A DNA stretch of 64,000 nt from Lytechinus pictus (GCF_037042905.1 NC_087252.1:33755965-33819964), one strand, 5' to 3'; shown: positions 1 through 12,264, counted from the stretch's first letter. Numbers and translations: made by a program. Notes: generated by a model not told the origin, from the letters alone.

Positions 1-135
1 TGGCCGAGTGGTCTAAGGGGCCTGACTATACTCAGGAAAGTCCGGGGTTCGATCCCCGGTCCCAGCACCTATGCCTGTGAGCAAGGCATTTAATCGACGG
101 TACTCTTTTGTCCTTCATTCAAATAAATGGGAATG
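1..135 (+). mobile_element. tRNA-derived SINE, 5'-truncated by the window edge
   Basis: Bases 1-11 match a Pol III A box (TGGCCGAGTGG) and 46-56 match a B box (GGTTCGATCCC) inside a perfect T-arm-like hairpin. The tRNA-like part runs straight into a body with a GCAAGGC(A/G)TTTA motif and an AAATAAATGGG block, which is also found in the SINE near 31.96 kb. The anticodon stem (CCTGA/TCAGG) encloses only six bases, and a class II D arm lacks the expected long variable arm, so this is not a functional tRNA gene. Transcription would be by Pol III from the internal promoter if it were intact. Confidence 0.65.
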
Positions 136-151
136 CTTTATGCATTCTTGA

Positions 152-424
152 TTGATATGTGTGCACTGTTTTGATACTGATATCCTTCCATCATATATCT
201 AAGTTTTCTCTATCATGAAGCCAATTTACACGAATATATATTTTGTGTAAATGATAATTATCCATACTATGCTAGGTTTGTCTTTGGAATTGATATGTCT
301 GCACTTTTTTATACTGATATCCTTCCAGCAGATATCATTTTTTTTACATCGCGATTTACACGAAGATATTTTTTTGTGGAAATGGTAATGAAGTGCCTGT
401 TCTATGCCAAGTTTTTCTTAGAAA
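152..424. repeat. Diverged tandem duplication, two units of about 137 bp
   Basis: The segments 152-288 and 290-424 both begin TTGATATGTNTGCACT and continue through TACTGATATCCTTCCA, ATTTACACGA and a CTATGC block in the same order, with many substitutions. A short ORF (295-486) over the second unit has no recognisable content and is treated as chance. Confidence 0.6.
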
Positions 425-3400
425 TTAATGCTTTATGTATATTAACTAAAGAGGATATTCGTTGTTTTATCATGGATACGTTATAATTACGATTATATTG
501 CAGCGAATGAAGATATTATTAGTGTAATTTGAATTACGTAGTTTAATAGCTCATATAGGACCCAATAAGATGTTACTTAACAAAAAAAAGAACAATGACA
601 ATACTCAGAAATGTATGAAGTTTATTATTTTTGGGGTCACGAGAAATAAAAATTTACGATTAAGGAAATTCAAAAAAAATTCTAACTCTGGGTAGTTTTC
701 AACCAATACTGTGTAGATTTCACTCAAAGCACTCATTATTGGTTTAAAACTACCCAGAATTGGATAAAGATTTAACCAATTGTTGTGTGGACAGTATGTT
801 GCCAAACATTTTTAAGAGTATACATATAAGATTTGGTATACATTACTGGCATTGTAGCCAATTACGTTTGGCAGGCGCCCGTGTGAATCTGTATATACAG
901 ACGACATGTAAAAATGTATGTATATCATACAAATAAAACAACAATTATAAGTAAGGATATTGGTATTTCTTACGTGAAATTTATATTAAAACTTACATGT
1001 AAGTACGCACACTTTTATATTACCTATTCACATACCTATTCATACACACACACACGTACGAAATGACAATGTTAGAAATAATTATACAATGTATATTCAA
1101 AAGGTATAACAATAATTTCAAAATACGTAGTATTGCTATGGTAAATGGTATAAACCCCTCCAAAAAGTTTGGAAATCTGAATTTGGCCATTAATTTCTAC
1201 CAACTCCAACTTTTACAGAATGGATATTTGATATCATTAAAAAGATCATGATTTTCTTTAAAATGATACCATGCCTGTTATGATCATGCCATCACAAAAA
1301 AGCCGGATTCAAAAGTGTTGGATGAGGTCTGAATTGAAAAGCTGCAATACGAGCAGAAATAGTCATGAAGGGTCAATAAGGTCAATAAAGTACATGATTC
1401 TTTTGTCTGTGTCAATAGAGATGAAAAATCCATTCAAATCAAGTCCCTGCTTCTTCATTTTTAATGTTTTGTTGTGGTTTATGTATTGATGTGAGATAAC
1501 TTAGTTTGAGTCGTGGTTTGAAATACCCATGCATGTTTGTTTGTTTGTTTGTTTGTTATGCGTTTGCTTGTGCAGATGTTTGTTGATTTGATGTTCATGT
1601 TAAGGTGCATGAAAACAAAAGAAACCGCTGAGAAACTCGCTCATCACCACAGGAAAAAAGAAAGGAGACTTTCAATATTGTGTCATTTTGCAACTTTCGA
1701 ATTTCGACCTTGCCCCACATTTCAAGGCACTGCACCTCCATGTGAACCATAATCATAATCATTTAAATGATCTATTTATTAGTATCAATCGGACATTAAT
1801 ATGCACTAAAACCGAGGAGGGATTTTCGATCAAAATCAGATTTCCAAACTATTTTGAGGAGTTCTAGTAATTGGAAATGATTGGAAATGACATGGGAAAT
1901 GAGAAGAAAACTGAAGGTGACAAAGAGAGAGAGTGGGAGAGAGAAGGGGGGGGGGGGGAGGTAAACATGCAAATAATTGTAAACACACCCACAACCATAA
2001 CATAAAATCAAACTTATCAAGATTTACTACGACGGGATGAGACACTACACAACTCATTTAAATCGGGCGCTGGAGGAGGTGAAGACCGAGCGCTGCAAGC
2101 CATCTCGATAAGGAAATATTATTGTCTAGAGAGTGTAAGGGAAGGTTGAAATGAATTGTGTATGGGGGTGATATGTGCGGTGGTAGATGAATCTTTCGTA
2201 TTTCGGACTTTATGTTATTGAATCGGGTGTGGGGGCAGTTTTAGTTTTTAAATCGTATCTTTTTTTTTTTTTTTTTTTTGCATTTGGTGCATGTGATCGG
2301 TTAAAGTATCCAGGTGGATTTACATGTGATGTGCGAAGTAATTGAGTAATTTTGTTTGGTTACAGTGCTGGTGAATTTGCTGGTGTTCGTGATGTGGTTG
2401 TGCAGGGTGCATTTGGGCGATTTAAATTTGAAATGCAGGGGGTCATTGGGAGTATTGGTGGGGTGGGGATTTATGTTGGGAACGGCCGTGGGAGGTTGTG
2501 TAGGGTGCGCCCTCTGCGGTAGGAAGTAGTAGGGTGGTTCGGGAAGATGGCTGTTGTTGTCGATTGTTGTCATGTTTGTAGGATGGGGAAATGTGTTTTA
2601 TTATTATTATTTGAGGTACCTTTGCTGTTACGGGTTAGAAGGTTGTGGGAAAGTAGATGTTGTTGTTTTGTTCTTGAAGGGCCTTGATATATGAAAAGCT
2701 GTTCTTTTTTGGTTTTTCTCTGGCCTTATTTTTTTGCTTTTTAACCATTTTTGGGTTTCGGCGCCATGTAAAGTGTATTTGTTGATTTCCATCATTACTT
2801 TGATAGTTAATGGATCTGATTCATGAAACCTGAACATAAGAGTAATCAAGCATCACTGAAAATGCTTTGTGAATTTCAGATCACATGACTAATATGAAAG
2901 GTCATTTAGGGTTAATGAACTTTAATTATGTTGGGGGAATCAAAACGAAATCTTAACCATGCAAGGTTAATTCTTTAGAATCATATTTTTGGGAAAGCTT
3001 ATGAGCCGATCTACACAAATATTTGCTTTTTCGCATGATTGCTTCAAGCATAAGGATGGCCATTTAAAGTCATGACAATGATAATCATGATATTTTAATA
3101 AATGAAGTTCCTATGGTTATAATTCCAAAACTCAGGGGGGTAAACATAATTTTGATGGATTGTTTTAATGCTCCGACCTCTTTGTAATGAATTAAAGATG
3201 GCTTAAAGAGATATTCAAAGTAGAATTGTAGAAATAATGGATTTAATGAAAGATCAGATAGTGGGAAATTCAGGAAAGAATGTTATACACTACTCCACCC
3301 GTGGGGGCGCCATGCACAAAAACTAATATCATGCAAATCCAACGATTAGAACTAAAGTTTATAATATTTTTATTGGAAAAAACACAACAAGTTTGTGCAA

Positions 3401-4285
3401 TCGTATGATAACTAACTATAACACCCATTTGTAACGTCCCATGTGTTTTACATAGCAAAACTCCTTGGGCCATTTCAAATTTTCAATGATACGTTTTGAA
3501 CCCCCCCCCCCTCTTATTTGAAATAAAGAAATGGAATTTTGAAATAAAACAAAATGCATGAAATGAAGTATACATATGAAACTACTTGTAGCTAAGGGGC
3601 GAAAAATCTATATAGAAAAGGGTACTTGGTACCTTTAACAAGTGAGAAAACCACGATTGTATTATCGTAGACCTTTAAAATTAATATTTCTTTGAAAGCA
3701 TAAAAAAACTAGAAATTGAAATGTCAAAAATATGATGAAAATTTAGGAAAATATATACATCGGCAAGTGAACAATACGCAACGAGAATGATTATATATAG
3801 ACACTGCTTCCAAAGTACATCTTTTCATGCCTTTCCAACAATTCAGCTCAATAATGTTCTTTATTAAAATAACAATACATAACAGCCTTGTTTTGCATTG
3901 TAGATGAGCGTAAATACATAAATTCCGTATATTTCCTGATAATAAAACCAATATCAAGCCAACAAAGGAAGAAAGAAGGAGAGGGTTTTGAAGTTGTGAT
4001 TTGGTTTGATACTTAGTACTTATGCACAGGGTACTTGGAACGATTATTGAATAGGGGTGCCGGGGGTTTTGTTCTATTATTATTTTGTTCTATTTGTTCT
4101 ATTAGGGGCGGGGGCGTGCTGCCTATGATAAATAACATACGCAGCACCCTTGAAAACAAATTGGGGGTACTTCAGCACCCCCGCTTCCATGCAGGGCCAT
4201 GTTTAAACAAGGAACTAATACCACTTTCAGTACCTCGCTTGTCCAGACCAGGCCTGGGTAAGTCGTAGACTTTTGATTTTATAAA
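425..4285. other. AT-rich non-coding stretch, no gene recognised
   Basis: No ORF here resembles a known protein or has consistent splice signals. Small structures: an inverted repeat at about 684-709/735-761 (core CTGGGTAGTTTT and its complement, loop about 25 bases), a TTTG run near 1532-1556, a GA-rich tract ending in poly-G at 1925-1960, a poly-T run near 2262-2280, and a C tract near 3500-3511. Confidence 0.6.
684..761. repeat. Short inverted repeat (hairpin)
   Basis: The arm at about 684-709 (CTGGGTAGTTTTCAACCAAT) is matched by the reverse complement at about 735-761 with one or two mismatches, around a loop of about 25 bases. It is probably a MITE remnant; nothing around it suggests a terminator or RNA gene. 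Confidence 0.55.
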
Positions 4286-4289
4286 TGGC

Positions 4290-4660
4290 GCGGGCTAAAT
4301 TAATGAGGCCTAGTTCCAAAACCAACAAATGAACATGATGAAGGAGCCAACGAAAGAAAATGGTCAAATGCGATATGTTATCTGCTGAATATAACAAAAA
4401 TCTATCACATAATTAGCAATTAATTTTCACAAGGCCAATTTTTTTCTCGCTTCGATCGCTCGCATCTTTTTAGATTTTTTTTTTCATATTTGCCATGTTG
4501 TGCCCCCTCAAAATATTTGTCGTATTATGCCACTGTATTGAAGTGATGTGTTGTGTAAATCTTAAACCCGTGATTTGAATTAAATTAGCCACCATCTGTA
4601 TTGTTTAAAATTGCTAAATTTCGAAAGGTTCCGTACCCCACCTGCATAGCACTGGCGTAA
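4290..4660. repeat. Dispersed repeat copy, homologous to 21.04-21.35 kb
   Basis: Shared landmarks in the same order are a GTTATNTGCTGAATATAA block, AATCTATCACATAATTA, a TCGCTTCG-type motif followed by CTCGC, TTTTGCCCCCTCAAAA (TGTGCCCCCTC here), and a GTGTTGTGTAAA block. The two copies differ by indels and substitutions. It is non-coding and likely a transposon remnant of the family that carries CTCGCTTCGCTCG motifs. Confidence 0.6.
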
Positions 4661-5939
4661 AGATGGAAGGGTTTTGACAATGCCCCCAAACGTTTTTCAG
4701 TCGAGAATAAAAAAGGAGAAAGAGAAAACGAAAGGGGGAAAATTGCATTTTCTGAATATCACGTAATGACTTAAATCCAACAGGTAACTCGGTGTTTGTG
4801 ACATAGCTCCATCTACGACGATTGCTGAGGAGTTAAGATCATATTGAAGTTGAATAAATATTTTGAAATCGTAGCTATTAGAAAGCTGTATCTGTGCATT
4901 CACCCAGATGCACAGATGGTTATCCTGGATATCGGGGGGAGGGGGTGGGAGATTAACCTTGTATAAAATATGTAAAAAAGACAATCTGATTGTGTTTTTT
5001 GCATGGTTAGCCCCCTCCCCCTACTTTCAAACCGTTCTGCGGCCCCTGTTTAATTAAGCCGAGCTCCGGGCCTGGACTAATGGCAAAAGGTCCCATTTTT
5101 ACTGTATTTGCTAAGAATCGTTCGGGGATCGTAGCCACGGCCACTGGGTCAAACATATCTCTCCATTCTTCTTCAGAATGACCTTCACTAAAGTTCAAGT
5201 TTCCTTTATTTCATTCCGACTCAACATATTCATGATATTACACAAACTATGGAATAATAACCGTACAAATCAATACAATGGAATATACCATGTAAGCAAT
5301 ATGACCATACAAACATGACAAATGAAATAGATAACAGCTTTCGGTAAGCAATAAACAATAATGATAATCTTACAATTATGAGGGTAAAATAAAAGGTACA
5401 ATCTCGATTAAACATCTGCAAGGCTACAAAAAATATACATCATTAAAAATCGAAATAAAACATGTGTTATGGACGAGATGACCTTATTTTTGGGGTGACA
5501 ATTTTTTTTGCTTGTCTAATTTTCCAGCCCCTTTGGGGAGAGATTTCCGTACTTGATTGTGAATAGTTGTGGGGTTTTTTGGTAAACATGTTAATCAATA
5601 ATATGTGTGGTTACATTTAGGTTCAATTTGTACATGAATTGCCTTGTACGAAAAAGAATAGCATCCGGAAATTTGAGGATATTCGACTTGTAAAATAAAT
5701 CATCAGTATGAGAACGATATAATTAAATGGAAATGAAAGAGAATTCAGGATGTCATGAGAAATATAAACAATTTCCTGCTGAACAGACTCGGCCTTGGTC
5801 CCACCTATAGAAACGGAAATATATAGGACCAGATGGATTCGTCTTTTCCACAGAGGTTTACGCGAAATTATTGTGGTAAAAAGATAAATTAGTAAAATCT
5901 TATGCGGGCTGTTGTATTTTTATAAAATCTTGATACATG
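4661..5939. other. Non-coding stretch, no gene recognised
   Basis: AT-rich DNA. The segment 5197-5460 (a CTTTATTTCATTCC start, then A-rich) resembles the reverse complement of a LINE 3' end, but no reverse-transcriptase coding is attached. ORFs 4697-4984 and 5007-5198 on the minus strand show no recognisable domains. Confidence 0.5.
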
Positions 5940-6178
5940 CACTGTAAAAACTGTGGTGTTAAAACTGACACCAATTGGTGTTGATAGAGGACCACACCCT
6001 GAGGTGTTAAAATAATACCCTAGAGATTGAACATAACACCAATGAGTGTAAATGTAACAACCATAAGTGTTGTAATAACACCTATAGGTGTAAAACTAAC
6101 ACCACCAATTTAACACCGGTGTAAAATAACTGGTGTGGTCCTCTATGTACACCGGTTAACACCACAGTTTTTGCTGTG
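5940..6178. mobile_element. Hairpin MITE (about 239 bp) with GGTGTTA-type palindromic arms
   Basis: The left terminus (CACTGTAAAAACTGTGGTGT) and the right terminus are inverted copies with only a few mismatches, and both arms continue through an ATAGAGGACCACACC block. The interior is a run of small GGTGTTA/TAACACC palindromes. Flanks TACATG and TACAGG could be a decayed target duplication. There is no coding capacity, so it would be mobilised in trans. Confidence 0.8.
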
Positions 6179-6861
6179 TACAGGTATGATAAAGCAATTG
6201 AAAATCATTCATCAAGTGCTCTCAAGTGGTGTGATAGCATTTCGACAAAGGTTCCCCGACTCAGACGTTGATCAAACAATCGAACAGAAATTGGTCAGTG
6301 TCCTATATGGTTCTGTCTGCGTGTATTTACAAGAAAATCCAGTTACATACATACACTGTTATTTATTTTATTTATTTATTTATTTTGTTTTATTTACCCA
6401 GGGTAGTCTCTTCAGTATACAACTGCTTTACAAGAGAGCCCTGTTCAAATGTTAACAATAAAATATTACAATATCATATAATGTAAAAAGAGTAAAACAT
6501 TACATACAACATACAGAGAAAACAACTATAAAAACCAGAGAACAACAAATAATACCAGCATGATAAAAAATAGAAATACTAAAAATAGAGTAATACAATA
6601 AAATCAGTTAACGCCAGTTATGTCATAATGGCGGTCTTATCCTCGATTTTTTTTTTATTAACATCAAGTAAAAAGAAGAAAAAAAAATGCTAAACAGGTA
6701 TACATATATAAAAATATAGATTACAATAATATATTTAAAGAAAGAAAACAACAACAACAATCCCTCCCCATCCCCGACCCCACTATAAAGCCCACTATGA
6801 CTATCACATATGATTATATCGGAATTCAGTTAAAATGTATTCAGTTTACTTTAAAAATGAA

Positions 6862-9783
6862 CTAAAATTCTAAACTTAGTTGTTTACAATGCTTCTTAAA
6901 AATAATAAATGATCCACAAGTTTGTATGTTTAAAGGAAGAGTATTAAAAATGACGATTGCTTGATAAGAAAAAGTTGATTTTATATATTCTGTTCTAGGT
7001 GTTGGGACATGTAAAGGATTGGTTGCAGCATATCTTGTAGAGTAGTAAATTGGTCTATAGGAAACGAGTCTTGTTAGATACATTGGTACAAGGTTATTAA
7101 TTATTTTATACATCATTATACAGTAATTGAATTTTATACGTTGTTGGACGGATTGCCAATTTAGGGTATGTAACAGAACCTTAGTTGGTGTATATCTATC
7201 GACATTCAAAATCATTCTAGCGTATCTATTTTGAGCTCGTTGTAGTTTGGTAATATTATGCTTCGTTGAGGTTCCCCAAATAATACTGCAATAATCAAGG
7301 TGTGGTACAAACATAGAATAATATAAATCAGTTACTGTTTTCTGTGTTAGATAAATCTTAATTCGACGTATACATGCAGTGAAACGTGAGAGTTTGCTTA
7401 CAAGTGCATCAATATGTTTTGACCATTTCATCGAAGAATCAATAATTACTCCTAGGTATTTTACGTTGTCAACTGTTTCTAAGTATGAGTTATTACATGA
7501 AATATTGATTTTGCATTTATTAATCTTTTTAGTAGTACCAAATACCATAACTTTGGTTTTTTCGACATTAATATACATTTGATTTACCCTCATCCATTCA
7601 ACTATCATATTAAATTGAGATTGAAGTGTTATTTCTAAATTTTCTTTATTTTTTGATTTACAAAAAATAACGGTATCATCTGCATATAACGATATTTTAT
7701 TAAGTGGCATATTAACAATTTCACAAATATCATTAATATATAAGCTAAAAATCAATGGCCAAAGGGTCGAGCCTTGGGGAATTCCTGTTTTAACAAAGAG
7801 AGGATCACTTAAAACATTATCAATGGAGACACGTTGTATTCTATTTGTTAAATATGAGTGGAACCAGTTATATTCAGTACCTCGTATACCATACAATAAC
7901 ATTTTCTTTAATAGTTTATCATGCGGAATCACATCGAAAGCTTTCCGAAGGTCTAAAAATACAGCACCCGTTATGTAGCCAGAGCTCATATTTTGTAAAA
8001 TATATTCAATAATGTCAAGGAGGCAAGAATTTGTGGAATGAAATGGTCGAAATCCCGATTGATTATCAGTAAGCAGTGAATGGTCGTTTAAATATTTATA
8101 CAACTGTTTATGAATTCCCTTCTCAAGAATTTTTCCAATTACCGACAGAATCGATATAGGTCTGTAGTTCATTGGTTGTGACGTGTCACCACTTTTATGT
8201 ATTGGTATTATTTTGGCTGATTTAAAATCATTTGGAACACAACCAGTTCTAAGTGAAAAATTAAATATATAGGTTAGAGGTCCTACAATAAAATCTGCAG
8301 CGTCTTTGATTAATCGAGGGTGAAGGTCATCGAGACCATATGCTTTAGTCGTATCAATATTTTTAAGCTCTTTCAAAACAAATTCTTCACTTATTTCTGT
8401 AAAACAAAATATCGTATCAACATTGGGTATATTTCTAGTGCATGGATCATCTACATCTTCAACATCTACTTCTGTCCTTTGTGTGTCTGAATTACTAATT
8501 CTGTCTCCCACAGTATTGAATATATGATTGAAAACATTACCAATTTCATTACTATTCTCTATGATTTTACCCTCAAATTGTAGATTATATTTATCATTGG
8601 TTTTACTTTTTGGCAAAAGCTCTTTTATTGTTTTCCATTTTAGTTTCAGATCACTTGAGAAATCTTTAAATTTATTGCTGTAATATTCACGTTTTAATTT
8701 TTTATTCATATTGTTTATTTTATTACGAATATGTTTATATTCAGACCAAAAGTAATTAATTTTCTCTATATCTCCATTAGATTTAAAATAGTCGAATTTA
8801 GATTTGTAAAATTCTCTGTTTCTTCTAAGAATTAAATATTCATTTGTTATCCATGGAGCAGGTTTATTCTTTTTTCTGATACTAACATAAGGCGCATGTT
8901 TGTCACACAGTTCAATGAACTTATCTTTAAAAGTTAACCACATCATATTAACGTTTTCTTTGTCTGAAAATAATTCATCCCAGTTTAATAAAGTAAGATC
9001 ATCTTTGAAGTTTTCTGAATCATAGTTACGAAAAGATCTCATAGTTGTAATCTTCGGATAGGATTTCAATTTCTTTTCTTTGAGATTTATATATATCAAT
9101 GAATGATCGCTTATACCGACCGATTGAACACCACACGGCAATGTACCCAGGTTATCAGTTATAAGAAAAAGATCAATTAGTGTTTCACTGTATGGAGTAA
9201 TGCGGGTTGGCTTTGTGATCACTTGTCTAAACTGAAGGGAATCACACAAGTCTGTGATTTTCCGAGACAAAAGGTTGTTTGTTAACATATTACAATTCAT
9301 GTCTCCTGTGATTAGTATTTTATTACTTATATTACAAACGTTTTCAATGTTATATTCTAATTCTTCAAACACATCTATTGTTGCCTTGGGAGGGCGATAC
9401 ACAATACCTAGTAGGTATGATTTCTGGTTGGTTATTTGGATTTCTATCCACATTAATTCCAAAGAAATATTTTCAAGGTCATTTCTCCTTTTATAGGTAA
9501 TATTTGATTTAATATAGCAACCAACACCACCACCAGCTCCACAAATTCTATCTTTTCTCTCTAAGTTATATCCATTTATATGTAAACTTCCAGAGGGAAA
9601 ATCATTGTCCAACCAGGTTTCAGACATTGAAAAAATATCATATGGATTAGAATCTAAAAACAACTCCATTTCATCCTTTTTATTCCTTAAACTGTGAACA
9701 TTAAGGTGTGATACTTTAATTCCCCTCTCTGTTGGGAATTTATATTTTTGCAATTTAGAGTTCTCGTTAAAATTATCTTGAGA
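6862..9783 (-). pseudogene. LINE ORF2, endonuclease plus reverse transcriptase part
   Basis: This frame is open for 974 codons including its end. Residues here are counted from the TTG at 9753. The AP-like endonuclease fills about 12-225, with LNVHSL, SETW, YRPP, GDMN, TLIDLF and SDHS, so all catalytic motifs are visible. The reverse transcriptase fills about 505-760, with FLDLRKAFD near 599-606 and YADD near 688. A conserved glycine in the PQGS-box is changed (GIPQGSTLWPL). A thumb/C-terminal region ends in an FNTLPLNIQ block typical of LINEs. There is no ATG between the upstream TAA at 9784-9786 and the endonuclease motif LNVHSL, so this part cannot be translated whole unless that stop is read through. 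The stop is best read as an inactivating mutation. Confidence 0.9.
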
Positions 9784-10014
9784 TTATCTTGTTAGAGGTA
9801 CATTTATATCTTTTTGAGGTGAATTTTCAACGTAAAAAGGAAGTTCATTCATTAAACACTTATGACAAATCCAGTCAATCGTCGACATAAAACTATTATC
9901 TGAAACATTTCCACATTTCAAATGAGACCATTTTGAACATTTAACACAAAGGATAGCTTTCTGATTGTTTCTAACGGACTTATTACAAAAAATGCATGGG
10001 AAAGCTAGGTTCAT
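9784..10014 (-). pseudogene. LINE ORF2, N-terminal PHD-type zinc finger, ended by an in-frame TAA
   Basis: The frame starts at ATG 10014 and encodes a cysteine/histidine pattern of the PHD type: CIFC, CVKC, then H-x2-C and a final W-x-C-x2-C, about residues 7-54. It ends at TAA 9786-9784. Thirty bases further on, in the same frame, the endonuclease part continues. Joined, the protein would be about 1050 residues with finger, endonuclease and reverse transcriptase in order. The finger may bind the element's RNA or chromatin; that is inference. The stop lies in a local near-duplication (AAGATAATCTCAAGATAAT). Confidence 0.8.
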
Positions 10015-10063
10015 ATAATCTGAGCATTACGTTCATATTTGAACTAGTGTAGGTTTCATGAGT

Positions 10064-10887
10064 CTATAGTTTTTCTATTTGGTTTTCAGAAGTGATAGTT
10101 ACCCATCTTTGTGTTGCCTTCACAAGGGCTTTGACTCTACCATCAGTTGTGTATTCCTTCGATATCAGATCAGATTTGTTAGCAGCGTTGACGAGGGACT
10201 GACGATGTCTTGTAAGGTCTTCATGGATGAAGATCTTAGTTCCTTTCAACTTTGCTCTGTTACTGTAGATCATTTTCCTGATGTTATAACGAGCGAACTT
10301 CATGATGATGACACGAGGCTTGGCACCTTCTGACATTCCTGATCGCGACGTGAGACGATGACTCCGATCAATATCGGTTGATGTTAGATTGATGTCCAGC
10401 TTCTCATTGACCACTTGTCGTATGACTTCGTCCGTGTTTTCGTCTTCCTTCTCTGGAATGCCGTGGAACCGTAGACAGCTTCGACGACTATATTGTTCCT
10501 GGATTTCACATGAAGATTTGAGACTCGTGATTTCTTTCCTAAGTTCATCGACCTTTTTTGCTCAGAGATGTTATTTCGCTCTTTTTGGTGTTCAAGATCC
10601 AATTTAACAGCGTCGTAGACTGATTGCGTAACATTGTCTACGATCACGTCAACAATAGCATCCACGAGCCTTTTACGAGTCTCCTCGGCACAAAGAGCAT
10701 CGACAATAGACTTCTGAAGAAGATTTGAACTAGTCTGAATTCCTTTCTCCGATGCTCGTGATTCAGTTGAGTGCCCAGCATCTGTATCACTCGGTATGTT
10801 GGATTCTGCAGCGCCCGACTCCGACCCACAGGGGTTTTGAGCAGATCCCGTTGAACCTGGGTTACTCCTCGTAACCGGACGAACCAT
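10064..10887 (-). pseudogene. LINE ORF1 with coiled coil and RRM-like region, one frameshift
   Basis: The ORF starts at ATG 10887 (MVRPVTRSNPG). The first part is serine-rich, then helical with LVDAIVDVIVDNVTQ. After an A6 run (T6 at 10554-10559 on the plus strand) the correct frame shifts by one base. The shifted frame gives a coiled coil, then SRRSCLRFHGIPEKEDENTD, DRSHRL and PRVIIMKFARYNIRKMIY, the hallmark of L1/CR1 ORF1 nucleic-acid chaperones. Restoring a single A would join about 275 codons. It would bind the element's RNA and help target-primed reverse transcription. The homopolymer site means a sequencing error cannot be excluded. Confidence 0.8.
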
Positions 10888-11075
10888 TGTCTTTCCAACT
10901 TGAAAATATCAGATTAGATGATATCAGTATGAATCCTGTTGCTGATAAAGTGACTAGTAATCCTATATATAATCCAGACCAGATTTAGTTAAATGGTTCC
11001 GTCATTACATGGTTCCCTCATTAAAACTTTCACAGCTTCACAGCTTCACAGCTTCACAGCTTCACATCCAGCTTC
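10888..11075 (-). repeat. Probable LINE 5' region with an octamer array
   Basis: The stretch lies directly upstream of ORF1 and holds no ORF. It contains about five copies of TTCACAGC at 11031-11068 (plus-strand reading). Tandem repeats near the 5' end are common in LINE promoters, but whether this array belongs to the element is inference. Confidence 0.4.
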
Positions 11076-11084
11076 TAGTTTATG

Positions 11085-11783
11085 ACTGTTGGTCATAATG
11101 GTGGAATAATTATTTCTACCCCAGTTTAGGGAAGGATTTAAAAAATTATTTATTTCTAATAGATCTAGATAATGGCATACATTCTCAGATTTTATTGAAT
11201 ATTGATTTGCGAGTGTTTCTTTTGCGTGACTGCTAAATCATATGTGTGCTACTATGCTAATCAGCTAGGGAACCTACGTCCTTAAATCATAATTGACAGT
11301 AATGAGGATTAATGCCTCACAAAAGGGCACTTATATAGCTAATCGACACGATTTTTATCCTGGGGCCTCACAGTAACGAGGCCATTACTTAGCCCCTGAA
11401 TCATGACTGTACGCAGTGTTTGCTAGGGTACGCGGCCGCCCCCACAAATCCCCCAAAACGAAGAAAATGCAATAAATTGTCAAAAATTCATTGCAATTTC
11501 CCCCCGCCCCCAACAGGAAAAATGTATCTGTGTGGCCATGCCTTGAACCATAATGCATGGCCCTACAGAGGAATTTTTCCTGTTGGGGGCCGGGGCCTTA
11601 GCTGATTAGCATAGTAACACACATATGATGAAGCAGTCACGCAAAACAAATACTCGCAAATTAGTATTCAATAAAATCTGAGAATGTATGCCATTATCTA
11701 GATCTATTAGAAATAAATAATTTTTAAAAATCCTTCCCTAAACTGGGGTAAAAATAAATATTCCACCTTTATGACCAACAGTG
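11085..11783. mobile_element. Foldback element with about 185-bp inverted arms
   Basis: The left arm 11085-11269 (ACTGTTGGTCATAATGGTGG onward) is repeated inverted at 11595-11783 with scattered mismatches. Both arms contain TTATCTAGATCTATTAGAAA. The 325-bp centre holds a second hairpin and small CCTCA/TGAGG palindromes. There is no coding capacity, and no clear target duplication was seen. Confidence 0.85.
11497..11597. repeat. Nested hairpin inside the foldback element
   Basis: CCCCCAACAGGAAAAAT at about 11505-11521 is matched inverted by ATTTTTCCTGTTGGGGG at about 11572-11588, with GGCCATGC and GCATGGCC closing a short loop. The near-perfect stem suggests a separate MITE inserted in the foldback element or a functional sub-terminal structure. 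Confidence 0.7.
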
Positions 11784-11839
11784 TATTTGCAAAGACTGTG
11801 TTAACCCTAGCAAAACATAAATTACTGCCTTTAAGGTGA

Positions 11840-12060
11840 ACATACACCCCAGCCAAAAGCTAATTTCAATAAAAAAGAAAAAAAAATCATAGGTATAACT
11901 TTGCATCAAAGTCTAATATAAAAACAAATTAAAGTTATAACATTTTAAAGTTCTGGTTATTTTTCACAAAAAGTTATGTTCATTATGGAAAAGGGAACGA
12001 TGACGTCATCCATGTATTATGTTTTGTATTGAAAATATATATTTAATATTCTATATTTAT
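11840..12060. mobile_element. Fragment of a foldback-type MITE with a TGACGTCA motif
   Basis: The start (AAGGTGAACATACACCCCAG) and the order of motifs (AAAGTTATAACATTTTAAAG, TTTTTCACAAAA, TGACGTCA at 12001-12008) resemble one arm of the element at 33.09-33.70 kb. The opposite arm was not identified. Confidence 0.4.
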
Positions 12061-12264
12061 CGTTAATATGAAGTGTAATGAACTAAAGTTGGATTCTTTC
12101 CAGAATACGCAAATTACCATTTTTGCAATTCAAACACAAAGAGTTTCTTTACAATATGACACTGCTTTGAATCGAACTCACGACCCTTCATAGGCCTACT
12201 AATTCGCAACAATTATTGTCGATCATGTCTTCAAGAATAAAAAGATGTTATTCTTTATGTATTC

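Larger units (their letters stand above)
6358..11075 (-). mobile_element. Nearly full-length non-LTR retrotransposon, CR1/L2-like
   Basis: Reading on the minus strand, the element has a 5' region, ORF1 (10887-10064), ORF2 (10014-6862), a 3' region of about 465 bp and an (AAAT)n tail, seen as TTTA repeats at 6358-6396 on the plus strand. ORF2 joins a PHD-type finger, an AP-like endonuclease and a reverse transcriptase without RNase H, which fits CR1/L2-type elements of the Jockey group. The 5' border is uncertain: an octamer array (TTCACAGC) lies at 11031-11068 just before an unrelated foldback element. One frameshift in ORF1 and one stop in ORF2 mean this copy is probably dead but young. Confidence 0.85.

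Noticed and set aside
1..70. Functional tRNA gene
   Set aside because: The anticodon loop is six bases, the variable arm does not fit the class II D arm, and the sequence continues into a SINE body.
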